NCBI RefSeq assembly: GCF_015352455.1
Contig: NZ_JADKPN010000004.1
Location: forward strand, 1 to 64,000
DNA: 64,000 nucleotides
Source: Nocardioides islandensis
GTDB taxonomy: Bacteria > Actinomycetota > Actinomycetes > Propionibacteriales > Nocardioidaceae
Direction of reading: 5' to 3'
This document shows positions 53,155 to 61,987 of the stretch, piece after piece. The translations under genes were made by a program, and so were the position numbers. The notes beneath the pieces were generated by a model that saw only the letters and a list, made by a program, of their open reading frames with translations, searched no databases and had not been told where the DNA came from. The stretch's first letter is position 1. Each line of letters begins with the position of its first letter.

Positions 53155-54564
53155 TCACACCACCAGGTTGAGCAGCAACACGCACACGAGACCGACGACC
53201 GAGATCGCCGTCTCCATCACCGACCACGACTTGATGGTCTGGCCGATCGTCAGGCCGAAGTACTCCTTGACCAGCCAGAACCCGGCGTCGTTCACGTGGC
53301 TGAAGAACAGCGAGCCGCAGCCGATCGCCAGCACGAGCAGGGACAGGTCGTTGGTGCCGAGGTCCGCCGCGATTCCGCTGACGATGCCGCCGGCGGTGAT
53401 GGTCGCGACCGTGGCCGAGCCGGTCGCGAGCCGGACGCCGACCGCGACCAGCCAGCCCAGCACCAGGATCGACAGGCCCGAGCCCGCGGCCCAGTCACCG
53501 ATCACGTTCGCCACGCCGGAGTCCACCAGCATCTGCTTGAAGCCGCCACCCGCGGCGACGATCAGCAGGATGCCCGCGATGGTCGGGAGCCCCGATCCGA
53601 GGGACTTCTCGACCTGCTCGCGGTTCATGCCCGTGCCGAAGCCCAGCGCGAACATCGCCACCAGCACCGCCGCGAGCAGCGCGACCGCCGGCGTGCCGAT
53701 GAAGTCGAAGAACTTCTGGGCGCCGTTCTCCGGGTCGTCGACGACCAGCTCGACGATGGCGCGGATGAGCATCAGCACCACGGGCAGGGTGATGCTGACG
53801 ATCGCCGCGGCGAAGCCCGGTCGCCGGGTGACGGGCTCGGTCTCCGTCGTACGGCGGTCCTCACGGTCCCCGCCGAGGTCCGGGTCGGCGCCCCCGGGCG
53901 CCGCCACGGCCGGCACCGGGACCCACTGCTCGACGAACCTGGCCAGCAGCGGGCCGCACACGACCAGCGTGGGCACGGCCACGATCAGGCCGAAGAGCAG
54001 GGTGCGGCCGAGGTCGGCGCCGACCGCGTCGATGGCCACCAGCGGGCCGGGGTGCGGCGGCACCAGGCCGTGCAGGATCGAGAGGCCGGCCAAGGCGGGG
54101 ATCCCCACGCGCATGACCGGGATGTCGAGGCGTCGGGCCACCAGGAGGACGACGGGGACGAGCAGCACCACGCCGACCTCGAAGAACAGCGGCAGGCCGA
54201 GGATGGCCGCGATCAGCGCCATCGCCCACGGCAGGCCACGGGCGCCGACCTTGCCGATGATCGTGTTCACGATGGTGTCGCTGCCGCCGGAGTCGGCCAG
54301 CAGCTTGCCGACCATCGCGCCCAGGGCGATGAGGATGCCGACCGTGCCCATGGTGGTGCCGAACCCAGTGGTGAAGCTGGTGACGATGTCGAGCGGCGCG
54401 ACGGCGGCGACGCCGCCCATCACGGCTGCGCCCAGCATCAGCGCGATGAACGGGTGCAGCTTCGCCAGCGTGATCAGCAGGACGACCGTCGCGATGCCGA
54501 GGATCGCGGCGATGACCAGCTGGGTGTTGCCCGCGTCGGTGAGCGGGGCGGCGAGAGCGATCAC
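53155..54564 (-). CDS. Gluconate:H+ symporter (GntP family)
   Basis: 469 residues with about 12-13 hydrophobic spans. [30 protein letters not shown] by its ends, [33 protein letters not shown] and [23 protein letters not shown] by its ends are GntP hallmarks. A charged cytoplasmic loop lies at about 230-250. GTG start preceded by GGAGAA, 4-nt overlap with the kinase gene: an uptake and phosphorylation pair. Confidence 0.94.
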   Translation of the reverse strand: MIALAAPLTDAGNTQLVIAAILGIATVVLLITLAKLHPFIALMLGAAVMGGVAAVAPLDIVTSFTTGFGTTMGTVGILIALGAMVGKLLADSGGSDTIVNTIIGKVGARGLPWAMALIAAILGLPLFFEVGVVLLVPVVLLVARRLDIPVMRVGIPALAGLSILHGLVPPHPGPLVAIDAVGADLGRTLLFGLIVAVPTLVVCGPLLARFVEQWVPVPAVAAPGGADPDLGGDREDRRTTETEPVTRRPGFAAAIVSITLPVVLMLIRAIVELVVDDPENGAQKFFDFIGTPAVALLAAVLVAMFALGFGTGMNREQVEKSLGSGLPTIAGILLIVAAGGGFKQMLVDSGVANVIGDWAAGSGLSILVLGWLVAVGVRLATGSATVATITAGGIVSGIAADLGTNDLSLLVLAIGCGSLFFSHVNDAGFWLVKEYFGLTIGQTIKSWSVMETAISVVGLVCVLLLNLVV

Positions 54565-55112
54565 GGACGTTCTCCTTCGTCATCGGGGTCGGCTGGCACG
54601 TGCAGGTCCAGGGCCGCGAGGGCGCGCTCGATGACCTCGGCGGCGCTGCCCTCGATGGTCACCTCGACGCCGGGCTCGTCCGGGTCGAGCGGCTCGAGGG
54701 TGTCGTACTGGCTGTGCAGCAAGGAGGTCGGCATGTAGTGATCACGACGGTGGCTCATCCGGTCGGCGACCAGCGACTCCCCGCCGACCAAGTGGCAGAA
54801 GCGGACCTCGGGACGCCCGTCGCGGAGGAGGTCGCGGTAGGACCTCCGGAGGGCCGAGCACGTGACGACGGACGGCTGACCGGCCGCGACCTGCCCGGAC
54901 ATCCAGGCGCCGATGCTGCGCAGCCACGGCCACCGGTCCTCGTCGGTCAGCGGGTGGCCGGCCGCCATCTTGGCGACGTTGGCCTCGGAGTGGAAGGCGT
55001 CGCCCTCGGCGTACGTCCAGCCGAGCACCGTGGAGAGGCCCTTGGCGACGGTGCTCTTCCCGACGCCGCTGACGCCCATCACCACGACCTGCTGCGCCCC
55101 GAGTGGCTGCAT
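54561..55112 (-). CDS. gntK: Gluconokinase
   Basis: 183 residues. P-loop VVMGVSGVGKSTVA, YAEGDAFHSEANVAKMAAGHPLTDEDRWPWL by its ends, CSALRRSYRDLLR and a lid with HYMPTSLLHSQYDTLEPL. Makes 6-phosphogluconate, which enters the pentose phosphate pathway with rpe. ATG 6 nt after TAGGGT: leaderless. No GntR-type regulator is adjacent. Confidence 0.94.
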   Translation of the reverse strand: MQPLGAQQVVVMGVSGVGKSTVAKGLSTVLGWTYAEGDAFHSEANVAKMAAGHPLTDEDRWPWLRSIGAWMSGQVAAGQPSVVTCSALRRSYRDLLRDGRPEVRFCHLVGGESLVADRMSHRRDHYMPTSLLHSQYDTLEPLDPDEPGVEVTIEGSAAEVIERALAALDLHVPADPDDEGERP

Positions 55113-55118
55113 GCTCGG

Positions 55119-55124
55119 ACCCTA
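55119..55124 (-). promoter_or_regulatory. -10 hexamer of gntK-gntP
   Basis: TAGGGT on the minus strand, 6 nt before the gntK ATG. Confidence 0.5.
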
Positions 55125-55160
55125 CTCAGGACACCTCCTGACGGGACCACCCCGGAGGAC

Positions 55161-55166
55161 TAGCGT
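55161..55166 (+). promoter_or_regulatory. -10 hexamer of the PLP decarboxylase gene
   Basis: TAGCGT ends 6 nt before GTG 55173. It diverges from the gntK promoter within 60 bp. Confidence 0.5.
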
Positions 55167-55172
55167 CGGCTC

Positions 55173-56546
55173 GTGCCGCCCGACGACCACGTCCGCGCTC
55201 TGCGCGCAGCCCAGCGGATCGCCGAGGAGTTCCTCGCCGGGCTCGACGAGCGGCCGGTGTGGCCGCGAGCGACCTTCGACGAGATGCTGGCGGCCTTCGA
55301 CGGCGCCCTGCCCGACGAGGGTGCCGACCCGGTCGCCGTCGTCGAGGAGCTCGCCGCGACCGCGGACGTGGGGCTGTCCGGGAACGTCGGGCCGCGGTTC
55401 TTCGGGTTCGTGATCGGCGGCGCCCTGCCGGCCGCCCGCGGCGCCGACCTGCTGACCGGAGTCTGGGACCAGAACGCCGGCATCAACTCCCTCACGCCCG
55501 CCGCGGCCGCGGTCGAGGTGGTCGCCGGGCGCTGGGCGGTCGACACCCTCGGTCTGCCGGCGGGGTCGACCGTCGGTTTCGTGACCGGCGGGATGATGGC
55601 GAACTACTCCTGCCTGTCCGCCGCCCGCCACTCCGTCCTGGCGCGGGCGGGCTGGGACGTCGCGGCGCGCGGGCTCTTCGAGGCACCGCGGGTACGGGTC
55701 GTGGTCGGGCGGTACCGCCACGACACCGTCGACCGCGCTGTCCGGTACCTCGGCCTCGGCCAGGACTCCGTGGTCGAGGTGGACACCGACGGCGAGGGAC
55801 GGGTCTCGACACCGAGCCTCGAGGCCGCGCTGGCGGCCGGCGAGGGCCCGGCCATCGTGTGCCTGCAGGCCGGCGAGGTGCACACCGGCGCCTTCGACGA
55901 CTTCGCCGCCGCGGTCCCGGTGGCCCGGAGGTACGACGCGTGGGTGCACGTCGACGGCGCCTTCGGGCTGTGGGCGGCTGCGTCCCCGTCGTACCGACAC
56001 CTCACTCTCGGCTTGGACGCCGCCGACTCGTGGGCGACCGACGCGCACAAGACGCTGAACGTGCCCTACGACTCGGGGCTGGCGATCGTGCGCGACCCGA
56101 CCGCGCTGGCGGCCGGGTTCGGCGTGGAGACCGACTACCTGATCGGCGCCGCCGGCGACCCGATGGAGCGGGTGCCGGAGTTCTCCCGGAGGGCCCGCGG
56201 CTTCGCGGTGTGGGCCGCGCTGCGCTCGCTCGGCCGCGACGGCGTGGCCGCGCTCGTCGACCGCCTCTGCGCCACCGCGGGGATGCTGGCCAAGGGCTTC
56301 GAGGAGATCGACGAGGTCGAGGTCGTCAACGACGTCGTCTTCACCCAGGTGATGTTCCGGCTCGCCACCGACGAGCGGACCTCGGAGGCGGGCCGCCGCC
56401 TGCTCGCGGACGGTACGTGCGTGGTCACCCCCGCCGTCTGGCACGGCCGCGCCGTCCAGCGCTGCGCGGTCTCCAACTGGTCCACCACCGAGGCCGACGT
56501 CGCCCGCACCGTGGACGCGGTACGCCGGGTGGTCGCCGGCCTCTGA
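55173..56546 (+). CDS. PLP-dependent group II decarboxylase-like protein
   Basis: 457 residues. The fold-type I pattern is GNVGPRFFGFVIGG, FVTGGMMANYSCLSAARH, HVDGAFGLWAAAS and ATDAHKTLNVPYDSG, in which the Lys binds PLP. It is close to the aromatic/glutamate decarboxylase family, but the substrate is not evident. Actinobacterial members are often annotated only as pyridoxal-dependent decarboxylase. It is the only plus-strand gene in the pyr interval. Confidence 0.9.
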   Translation: MPPDDHVRALRAAQRIAEEFLAGLDERPVWPRATFDEMLAAFDGALPDEGADPVAVVEELAATADVGLSGNVGPRFFGFVIGGALPAARGADLLTGVWDQNAGINSLTPAAAAVEVVAGRWAVDTLGLPAGSTVGFVTGGMMANYSCLSAARHSVLARAGWDVAARGLFEAPRVRVVVGRYRHDTVDRAVRYLGLGQDSVVEVDTDGEGRVSTPSLEAALAAGEGPAIVCLQAGEVHTGAFDDFAAAVPVARRYDAWVHVDGAFGLWAAASPSYRHLTLGLDAADSWATDAHKTLNVPYDSGLAIVRDPTALAAGFGVETDYLIGAAGDPMERVPEFSRRARGFAVWAALRSLGRDGVAALVDRLCATAGMLAKGFEEIDEVEVVNDVVFTQVMFRLATDERTSEAGRRLLADGTCVVTPAVWHGRAVQRCAVSNWSTTEADVARTVDAVRRVVAGL

Positions 56547-56555
56547 GCTTGCTGG

Positions 56556-56644
56556 GGTCCGGAATATCGCGCGATCGCGCGGTTACTGCAGGATTCGCGA
56601 GCCGAGATCTGCAATTCCGGCGCGATCGCGCGATTACTGGCACC
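56556..56644. repeat. ~90-bp palindromic repeat, copy B
   Basis: Same family as 37043-37131: outer GGAATATCGCGCGATCGCGC and, inverted, GCGATCGCGCGATTACTGGC, with inner ACTGCAG and GATCTGCA blocks. Lies between convergent genes. Confidence 0.8.
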
Positions 56645-56658
56645 CACGGCCACACCTC

Positions 56659-57498
56659 CTAGCCGGCGGGCAGACCGACCAGGCGCGCACTCTCCTTGAC
56701 CAGCATGGCGGCCAGCTCGTCGTCCTGGGCGAGGGCCGAGGGAGGACGCGCCGTGAACCGGTCGACGTACTCCCCCGTCATCCCCTCGACGTCCGGCGAG
56801 ACGGCCAGGTGGGCCAGGGTGCGGCCGCCCTCGGCGGGCGAGAGCATCCGCAGCTTGGCCAGGGCGAGGACCGGTCGCGCGTACCACGGCGCACCGGACC
56901 AGATGTCGGTCGCGACGGCACCGGGGTGGACGGCGTTGACCGTGACGCCCGACGACGCCAGCTCGGCCGCCAGCGACCGGGCGTACAGCACGTTGGCCAG
57001 CTTGGAGCGGGCGTAGGCGTTCATGATCGAGTACCCGCCCCGCTCGAACCCGACGTCGGCGAGGTCGAGGGTGCCCCGGTAGTGACCGGCCGAGGAGGTG
57101 ATCACCACCCGCGACGGCGCCGACGAGACCAGGCGACACTTGAGCAGCTCGGTCAGCAGGTACCCGCCGAGGTGGTTGACCTGGAACGTCGCCTCGATCC
57201 CATCCTCGGTCAATGTTCGGCGCGCGTGGACCGTGCCGGCGTTGTCGACCAGCACGTCGATCTGCTCGTACCTCTCCAGCAGGTCGCGGGCGAGCTCGCG
57301 CACCGACTCCAGCGACGCGAAGTCGGCGCGGTGCGCGTCCACGCGGGCGGCACCCGCGCGGCGTACGGCGTCCTCGGCGGCCTCCAGCCGTTCGGGGTTC
57401 CGGCCGACGAGCACCAGGTGGTGCCCGTCGGCCGCGAGCTGGAGCGACGCCTCCCGCCCGATCCCCGCGGTGGCGCCGGTGACGACGATCGTCCTCAC
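56659..57498 (-). CDS. Short-chain dehydrogenase/reductase
   Basis: 279 residues. TGATAGIGRE cofactor motif (about 7-16), VDNAGTVHARR, catalytic Ser in VITSSAGHY, and YARSK (Tyr and Lys). It resembles the retinol dehydrogenase-like SDRs (FQVNHLGGYLLTELL, PGAVATDIW). Substrate unknown. GTG start 13 nt after the protease stop, so probably cotranscribed with it. Confidence 0.9.
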   Translation of the reverse strand: MRTIVVTGATAGIGREASLQLAADGHHLVLVGRNPERLEAAEDAVRRAGAARVDAHRADFASLESVRELARDLLERYEQIDVLVDNAGTVHARRTLTEDGIEATFQVNHLGGYLLTELLKCRLVSSAPSRVVITSSAGHYRGTLDLADVGFERGGYSIMNAYARSKLANVLYARSLAAELASSGVTVNAVHPGAVATDIWSGAPWYARPVLALAKLRMLSPAEGGRTLAHLAVSPDVEGMTGEYVDRFTARPPSALAQDDELAAMLVKESARLVGLPAG

Positions 57499-57511
57499 CG
57501 TCGGCCCGCCG

Positions 57512-58591
57512 TCAGAAGGTGATGCCCCGGGCTGCGAACCGGGCCTTCACCGCGTCGGCGAAGGTCGGGCCGTCGAGCTCGACGGCCTTCAGGTACGTCG
57601 TCCTCGCGGCCGCCGAGAAGGTCGTGTCGGGCGCGTAGTCGTACTGCGAGGAGATCAGCGTGGTGTCCCACGCGCGCGTGGTCTTGCCGTGCGCGGCGTA
57701 GAACTCCCGGATCTCCCACAGGGCCTGGGCCCAGATCTGGCCGTCGGCGTGCACCTCGTTCTCGCGCTTGGCCACCGTCAGGTCGGTGTGGAAGCTGCGG
57801 ATGCAGTGCGGGACCTCGTCGGTGTAGGACGTGGAGTCCCAGTCCATCGGGCACGACGGGTCGGCGGCCACCGGCCAGCCGAACTGGTCGGCGGCGTCCA
57901 GGCCCACGCTCACGGCGAGGTAGTCGCCGAACGCCTCGCCGATCGAGCCGGCGTCCAGGCCGGAGCCGAAGCCGGGCACCTGGGAGGCGTGCACGGCGTG
58001 GCCGTACTCGTGCACGATCACCTCGGCGTCCTCGCCGTCGTCGACACCGCCCTTGCCGATCCGGATCCGGTACGGCTTGTCGGTCTGGTAGCTGTTGTCG
58101 CCGCCGTACTGCCCCACCTTCACGTGGAAGGGCTGGTGCACGATGTCGTCGAAGCCGAGCGACTGGAGGTAGGTCTGCGCCCGGTCGACCCAGAAGTACG
58201 CCATCACCTGCTCGAACTGGTCCTGGTCGCGGGTGTAGAAGTACTCGCCCTTGTCGGAGTACGCCGGCCTGCCCGTCGCCGACTCGACGTAGGCCCACCT
58301 GCCACGGAGGTAGCCGGAGCCGTCGAGGTTGGCCAGCGGGACGGTCGCGTACGCCGACATCGGGACCGCCGACCTGGCGTCCTTGTCGTCGGCCAGGTCC
58401 TGGTCGTTGCTCGACTGGACGGGGTTGACCATGAACACCCAGGCCTTCGGCGTGGTGCTGCCGGTGGGCGGCTTGGCCGTGGAGGTGGGTGCCCAGACCA
58501 GGGAGGCGGCCAGCGTGCCGGCGGCGGTGGCCGCGGCGACGATGGCGAGCGAGGCACGAAGCGTGCTGCGGGTCGTCACAGGGTTCGTCAC
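57512..58591 (-). CDS. Secreted M36-like metallopeptidase
   Basis: 359 residues. Signal peptide about 1-38 (two Arg, then SLAIVAAATAAGTLAASLVW). Zinc site VIVHEYGHAVH (H194, E195, H198) with the third ligand Glu in SIGEAFGDYLAVS (E219), the fungalysin/M36 layout. No long propeptide precedes it, unlike typical fungalysins. GTG 7 nt after TAGGTT. The second secreted metalloprotease of the window. Confidence 0.88.
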   Translation of the reverse strand: MTNPVTTRSTLRASLAIVAAATAAGTLAASLVWAPTSTAKPPTGSTTPKAWVFMVNPVQSSNDQDLADDKDARSAVPMSAYATVPLANLDGSGYLRGRWAYVESATGRPAYSDKGEYFYTRDQDQFEQVMAYFWVDRAQTYLQSLGFDDIVHQPFHVKVGQYGGDNSYQTDKPYRIRIGKGGVDDGEDAEVIVHEYGHAVHASQVPGFGSGLDAGSIGEAFGDYLAVSVGLDAADQFGWPVAADPSCPMDWDSTSYTDEVPHCIRSFHTDLTVAKRENEVHADGQIWAQALWEIREFYAAHGKTTRAWDTTLISSQYDYAPDTTFSAAARTTYLKAVELDGPTFADAVKARFAARGITF

Positions 58592-58598
58592 GGCCGTC

Positions 58599-58604
58599 AA
58601 CCTA
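58599..58604 (-). promoter_or_regulatory. -10 hexamer of the M36-like gene
   Basis: TAGGTT on the minus strand, 7 nt before GTG 58591. Confidence 0.5.
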
Positions 58605-58661
58605 ACCCGAGGTCCTCCGGAGGATCGAGGGCCGGTGCGCAATCTTTGCGTTGACAGGGGT

Positions 58662-60260
58662 CTAGAACCGGCGGCTCTTCCGCAGCCGCCACGGTCGGCC
58701 GTCGGGGTCCTGCACGACCCGCAGCGGCAGCCTGGCCCAGATCCGGGTCGGCCGTGCGAGGTCGGGGACGTCCAGCCGGCGCAGCTGCCCGGGCGGCCGC
58801 GGGCCGACGCGCCCGCCTGCGTGCCAGGTCTCGAGGGCGTCGGCACACGCGGCGTACGCCGTCACCATGTCGTGCGGGTCCAGGCAGTCGGCCACCACGT
58901 CGGCCAGGTCCTCGCCGGCCAGGACGCGGTCGAGCCGGCCGAGGTGCTCGGCGGCCAGCCGGAGGCGGAGCGCCTGCGCGTAGGGGCTCGTGGAGCCGTC
59001 GGCCCGGTCCACGATCGCCGCGGTCAGCTCGGAGTCGTGGGTCCACGATCGCCGGTTGAAGTTGTCCGACCCGGTCGTGCACCACACGTCGTCCATCACG
59101 CAGAGCTTGGCGTGCACGTAGATGGGCGTGCCGGCGTCGTTCTCCAGGCCGTACGCCGCCACCCGCCCCGGAGCCGCCTCCATCAGGTCGCGGATGGCGC
59201 GCTGCCGGCCGAGCAGCTGCGGGGTGCGTGACGAGCCCTCGAGGTCGGGGTACAGCGGCAGCACGCACACGATGTGGAGTCCCGGGTTCTCGACCAGGGA
59301 GTCCAGGAAGGTGGAGGCGATCTCGTTGCCCCAGAAGTACTGGTCCTCCACGTAGATCAGCCGGCGGCTGCGCTTGGCCGCCTTCGCGTAGCCCAGGGCG
59401 ACGCTGCGCTCCCCTCCCGGCGCGAACGGGTAGTCGCGGGCCTGGCGGAGGTTCGGGTAGGTGCGCAGCAGCTGGACGACGTGCGTGCCGCCCTCCACCG
59501 GCGGGGGCGGCGGCTGCTGGTCCGGCAGCGGGTCCGGCGTGCGATCCAGGCGCCGGATCTTGTCCATCAGCCAGTAGTCGGGCCGGCGGCTCAGCGGCGC
59601 CGGGTCCTCCCACCGCTCGCGGAAGACCGTCTCGACCGCGTGCACGGCCGGACCGGTGATCGCGACCATCGCGTCGTGCCAGGGCGGGCGGTCGCCGTAC
59701 TCCTGGCTCAGCGGCTGCGACTGCGGGTCGCCGAGATGACGGTGGTCGTCGCGGCGCGAGTGGGCGAGGTCGATGCCGCCGACGTACGCGATGTCGCGGC
59801 CGGGGTCGTCCCGGTGCCGGATGACCACGAACTTCTGGTGGTGCGAGCCGCCGTTGCGCACGCGCATGTCGAGGAGGGCTTCGGCGCCTCGCTGCTGGAG
59901 CTGCTCGCCGAGGGTGCGGTTCTCGCGGGCGAAGAAGCCGACCTTGTCCCAGTGCGAGCGCCAGATGAGACCGCGGACGTCGACGCCGCGCTCGTCGGCG
60001 CGGGCCAGGACCTCCACGACGGCACTGTCGGGGTCGTCGGCGACGAGGAGCTCGTCGGCGTCGCCCTGCCAGTCGGTGAAGAGGACCAGGTCGCCCGGCC
60101 GGGTCGCCTGGAGCCGCTCGTGCAGCTCGCGGAAGTACGTCGCGCCGTCGATCAGCGGCCGGGCGAGGTTGCCCTCCCACCAGGCGCCGAGGTCGTCGAG
60201 GCGGGTCGCGTCGTTGTCGCGCTCCTCGTGCGTCAGCAGCCAGTCGGTCACGTCCCCCAC
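58662..60260 (-). CDS. Phospholipase D-family protein
   Basis: 532 residues with two HxK sites. The first is SHHQKFVVIRH (the usual Asp five residues after Lys is Arg), followed by YVGGIDLAHSRRDDHRH. The second is complete: YVHAKLCVMDD, then GSDNFNRRSWTHDSEL. No signal peptide. Members act on phospholipids or as transphosphatidylases; this actinobacterial type is not characterised. GTG 60260 lies 8 nt after TAGCGT; GTG 60251 is an alternative. Follows the ABC-F gene by 11 nt. Confidence 0.88.
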   Translation of the reverse strand: MGDVTDWLLTHEERDNDATRLDDLGAWWEGNLARPLIDGATYFRELHERLQATRPGDLVLFTDWQGDADELLVADDPDSAVVEVLARADERGVDVRGLIWRSHWDKVGFFARENRTLGEQLQQRGAEALLDMRVRNGGSHHQKFVVIRHRDDPGRDIAYVGGIDLAHSRRDDHRHLGDPQSQPLSQEYGDRPPWHDAMVAITGPAVHAVETVFRERWEDPAPLSRRPDYWLMDKIRRLDRTPDPLPDQQPPPPPVEGGTHVVQLLRTYPNLRQARDYPFAPGGERSVALGYAKAAKRSRRLIYVEDQYFWGNEIASTFLDSLVENPGLHIVCVLPLYPDLEGSSRTPQLLGRQRAIRDLMEAAPGRVAAYGLENDAGTPIYVHAKLCVMDDVWCTTGSDNFNRRSWTHDSELTAAIVDRADGSTSPYAQALRLRLAAEHLGRLDRVLAGEDLADVVADCLDPHDMVTAYAACADALETWHAGGRVGPRPPGQLRRLDVPDLARPTRIWARLPLRVVQDPDGRPWRLRKSRRF

Positions 60261-60268
60261 GTCTCCCG

Positions 60269-60274
60269 ACGCTA
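60269..60274 (-). promoter_or_regulatory. -10 hexamer formed on the ABC-F stop codon
   Basis: TAGCGT on the minus strand; TAG (60272-60274) ends the ABC-F gene. GTG 60260 follows after 8 nt. Confidence 0.35.
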
Positions 60275-61879
60275 GCCCTGTCCGCCGGAGAGCGCGTGCA
60301 CGGACCCCTGCCAGCGCCGCCGGAGCCACCGGTCGTGGGAGGCGACGACGACCGCGCCCGGGCTGCGGCCCAGGGCCTCCTCGATCTCGCCGGCCAGCGC
60401 CGGGGACAGGTGGTTGGTCGGCTCGTCGAGCAGCATCAGGTCCGGCGCCTGCGCGACGGCGACCGCGAGCCCGAGCCGTCGGCGCTGCCCGACGGACAGC
60501 AGTCCCACCGCTCGGTGGTGGTCGCGCGGGTGCACCAGGCCGAGGTCGCGCAGCGCGGGCGCGTCGTCGAGGCCGGTGACCGCGTCGGCGTACACGTCGG
60601 CCACCTTCCGGGACGGGTCGGGGAAGACGACGTCCTGGGCGAGCTCGGCGACGCGCCCGCTGACCGACGCCTCGCCGGAGGCCGGCGACAGGCGGCCGGC
60701 CAGCACGGCGAGGAGCGTCGACTTGCCCGAGCCGTTCGGGCCGGTGACCAGGACGTGCTCGCCGGCCTCGACGTCGAGCCGGTCGAGGGCGAGGCGGCCG
60801 GGGACGACGAGGTCGCGGACCTGGACGACGCGGCCGTTGCGGCTCCCTTCCGCCAGCGCGGTGTCGAAGGTCAGCTGCCTGGGCGGCTTGCGGACCTGGT
60901 CGCGCTCGGCGGCATCGAGCCGGCGTGCCGCGTCCTTCTTGCGACGGGCGAGCGTGCTCTCGACCTTGGCGCCCTTGAACTTGTAGATGAACTTGTCGTT
61001 GTCCGTCGGACCGCGGTTGTGCGCGATGGCGCCGGTGCCGATCCTGGTCGCCGCGCGGAGGCGGTCGAGCTCGTCCTGCTGCTCGTCGTAGGTCTGCTCC
61101 CAGCGCCGCCGGGCGTCCTCCCGGGCCGCGACGTACTCCGTCCACCCGCCGCCGAACCGCCTCCCACCCAGTCCGTCGGTCCCGAACGCCGTCGGGTCCA
61201 GGTCGACCAGGTCGGTGCAGACGTCGTCGAGCAGCACCCGGTCGTGGCTGGCCAGCAGCACCACGCCGGGCAGGCCGAGCAGGAACGTCGTCAGCACCTC
61301 GATCGCGTCGTCGTCGAGATGGTTGGTCGGCTCGTCGAGCAGCAGGCAGGCGGGCCGCGTGGTCATCACCGTGGCCAGCGCCAGGCGCGTCCGTTGGCCG
61401 CCCGAGAGGGTGCCGATCCTCCTCGTCGGTTCGAGGGCGCCGAGGCCGAGCTCCTGGGCGGCCACCTCGGCCCACCGGTCCGCGTCCCAGGCGTCGTGGT
61501 CGACCGCGTGCTCCAGCGCCGCGGCGTACGCCGCCTGCGCGGCCTCGTCGTGGAGGTCGCCGGCGAGCTCCTCGACGCGGCGTACGGCGTCGCGCAGCGG
61601 CTTCAGGGTCGCCGCGAGCACCTCACCGATCGTGCGGTCGTCCTTGAACGGCGGCTCCTGGCCGAGCAGCACGAGGTCGGCCGGTGCCTCGACGGTGCCC
61701 GCGAGACGCGCGGTCGCCGGCAGCCGCCCCGCGACCGCGCGGAGGAGCGTCGACTTGCCGGCGCCGTTCTCGCCGACCAGACCGATGCGGCGGCCCGGTT
61801 GGGAGACGAGGTCGACCCCGTCGAGGACGGTGCGGTCACGGTAGGCGACGGTGAGGTCGGTGATCACGACCGGTTGCAT
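60272..61879 (-). CDS. ABC-F ribosome-associated ATPase
   Basis: 535 residues, two ABC cassettes and no membrane spans. Cassette 1: GLVGENGAGKSTLL, TLSGGQRTRLALA, LLLDEPTNHLDDD. Linker about 240-320 with coiled coil (ARRRWEQTYDEQQDELDRL, ARRKKDAARRLDAAERDQV) that reaches toward the peptidyl-transferase centre in this family. Cassette 2: LVTGPNGSGKSTLL, LLSVGQRRRLGLA, LLDEPTNHLSPAL. Such proteins free ribosomes from stalls or antibiotics. The leader with a short peptide and switching hairpins supports an inducible ribosome-protection type. Confidence 0.92.
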   Translation of the reverse strand: MQPVVITDLTVAYRDRTVLDGVDLVSQPGRRIGLVGENGAGKSTLLRAVAGRLPATARLAGTVEAPADLVLLGQEPPFKDDRTIGEVLAATLKPLRDAVRRVEELAGDLHDEAAQAAYAAALEHAVDHDAWDADRWAEVAAQELGLGALEPTRRIGTLSGGQRTRLALATVMTTRPACLLLDEPTNHLDDDAIEVLTTFLLGLPGVVLLASHDRVLLDDVCTDLVDLDPTAFGTDGLGGRRFGGGWTEYVAAREDARRRWEQTYDEQQDELDRLRAATRIGTGAIAHNRGPTDNDKFIYKFKGAKVESTLARRKKDAARRLDAAERDQVRKPPRQLTFDTALAEGSRNGRVVQVRDLVVPGRLALDRLDVEAGEHVLVTGPNGSGKSTLLAVLAGRLSPASGEASVSGRVAELAQDVVFPDPSRKVADVYADAVTGLDDAPALRDLGLVHPRDHHRAVGLLSVGQRRRLGLAVAVAQAPDLMLLDEPTNHLSPALAGEIEEALGRSPGAVVVASHDRWLRRRWQGSVHALSGGQG

Positions 61880-61883
61880 GCGG

Positions 61884-61950
61884 GAGTCCTGACTCTGAGC
61901 AGAGGACTCGCCGGGCCCCCAGGAAAGGGTTCAGTCCGCGGACGCGAGTC
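61884..61950 (-). promoter_or_regulatory. Candidate attenuator with mutually exclusive helices before ABC-F
   Basis: On the minus strand GACTCGC (61944-61950) can pair with GCGAGTC (61905-61911), while the overlapping GAGTCCT (61903-61909) can pair with AGGACTC (61884-61890). The last segment contains AGGA, the ribosome binding site 7 nt before the ABC-F ATG. Only one helix can form at a time. Confidence 0.6.
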
Positions 61951-61953
61951 GGG

Positions 61954-61971
61954 TCAGGCGTGGATCCACAT
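61954..61971 (-). CDS. Five-residue leader peptide MWIHA
   Basis: ATG TGG ATC CAC GCC TGA, 75 nt before the ABC-F start. The GTG in frame at 61980 would give VRIMWIHA. TAGGCT (61982-61987) lies 10 nt upstream of the ATG, so the transcript would begin almost at this codon. Its stop is 3 nt from the first attenuator segment. Confidence 0.55.
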   Translation of the reverse strand: MWIHA

Positions 61972-61981
61972 GATGCGCACC

Positions 61982-61987
61982 AGCCTA
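61982..61987 (-). promoter_or_regulatory. -10 hexamer formed on the pyrC stop codon
   Basis: TAGGCT on the minus strand; TAG (61985-61987) is the pyrC stop. It would drive the leader peptide and the ABC-F gene. Confidence 0.45.

Noticed and set aside
53055..61984. The block between pyrC and carA considered as a prophage or integrated element
   Set aside because: No integrase, transposase, att-like direct repeats or phage genes are visible, and gene style matches the rest of the window.
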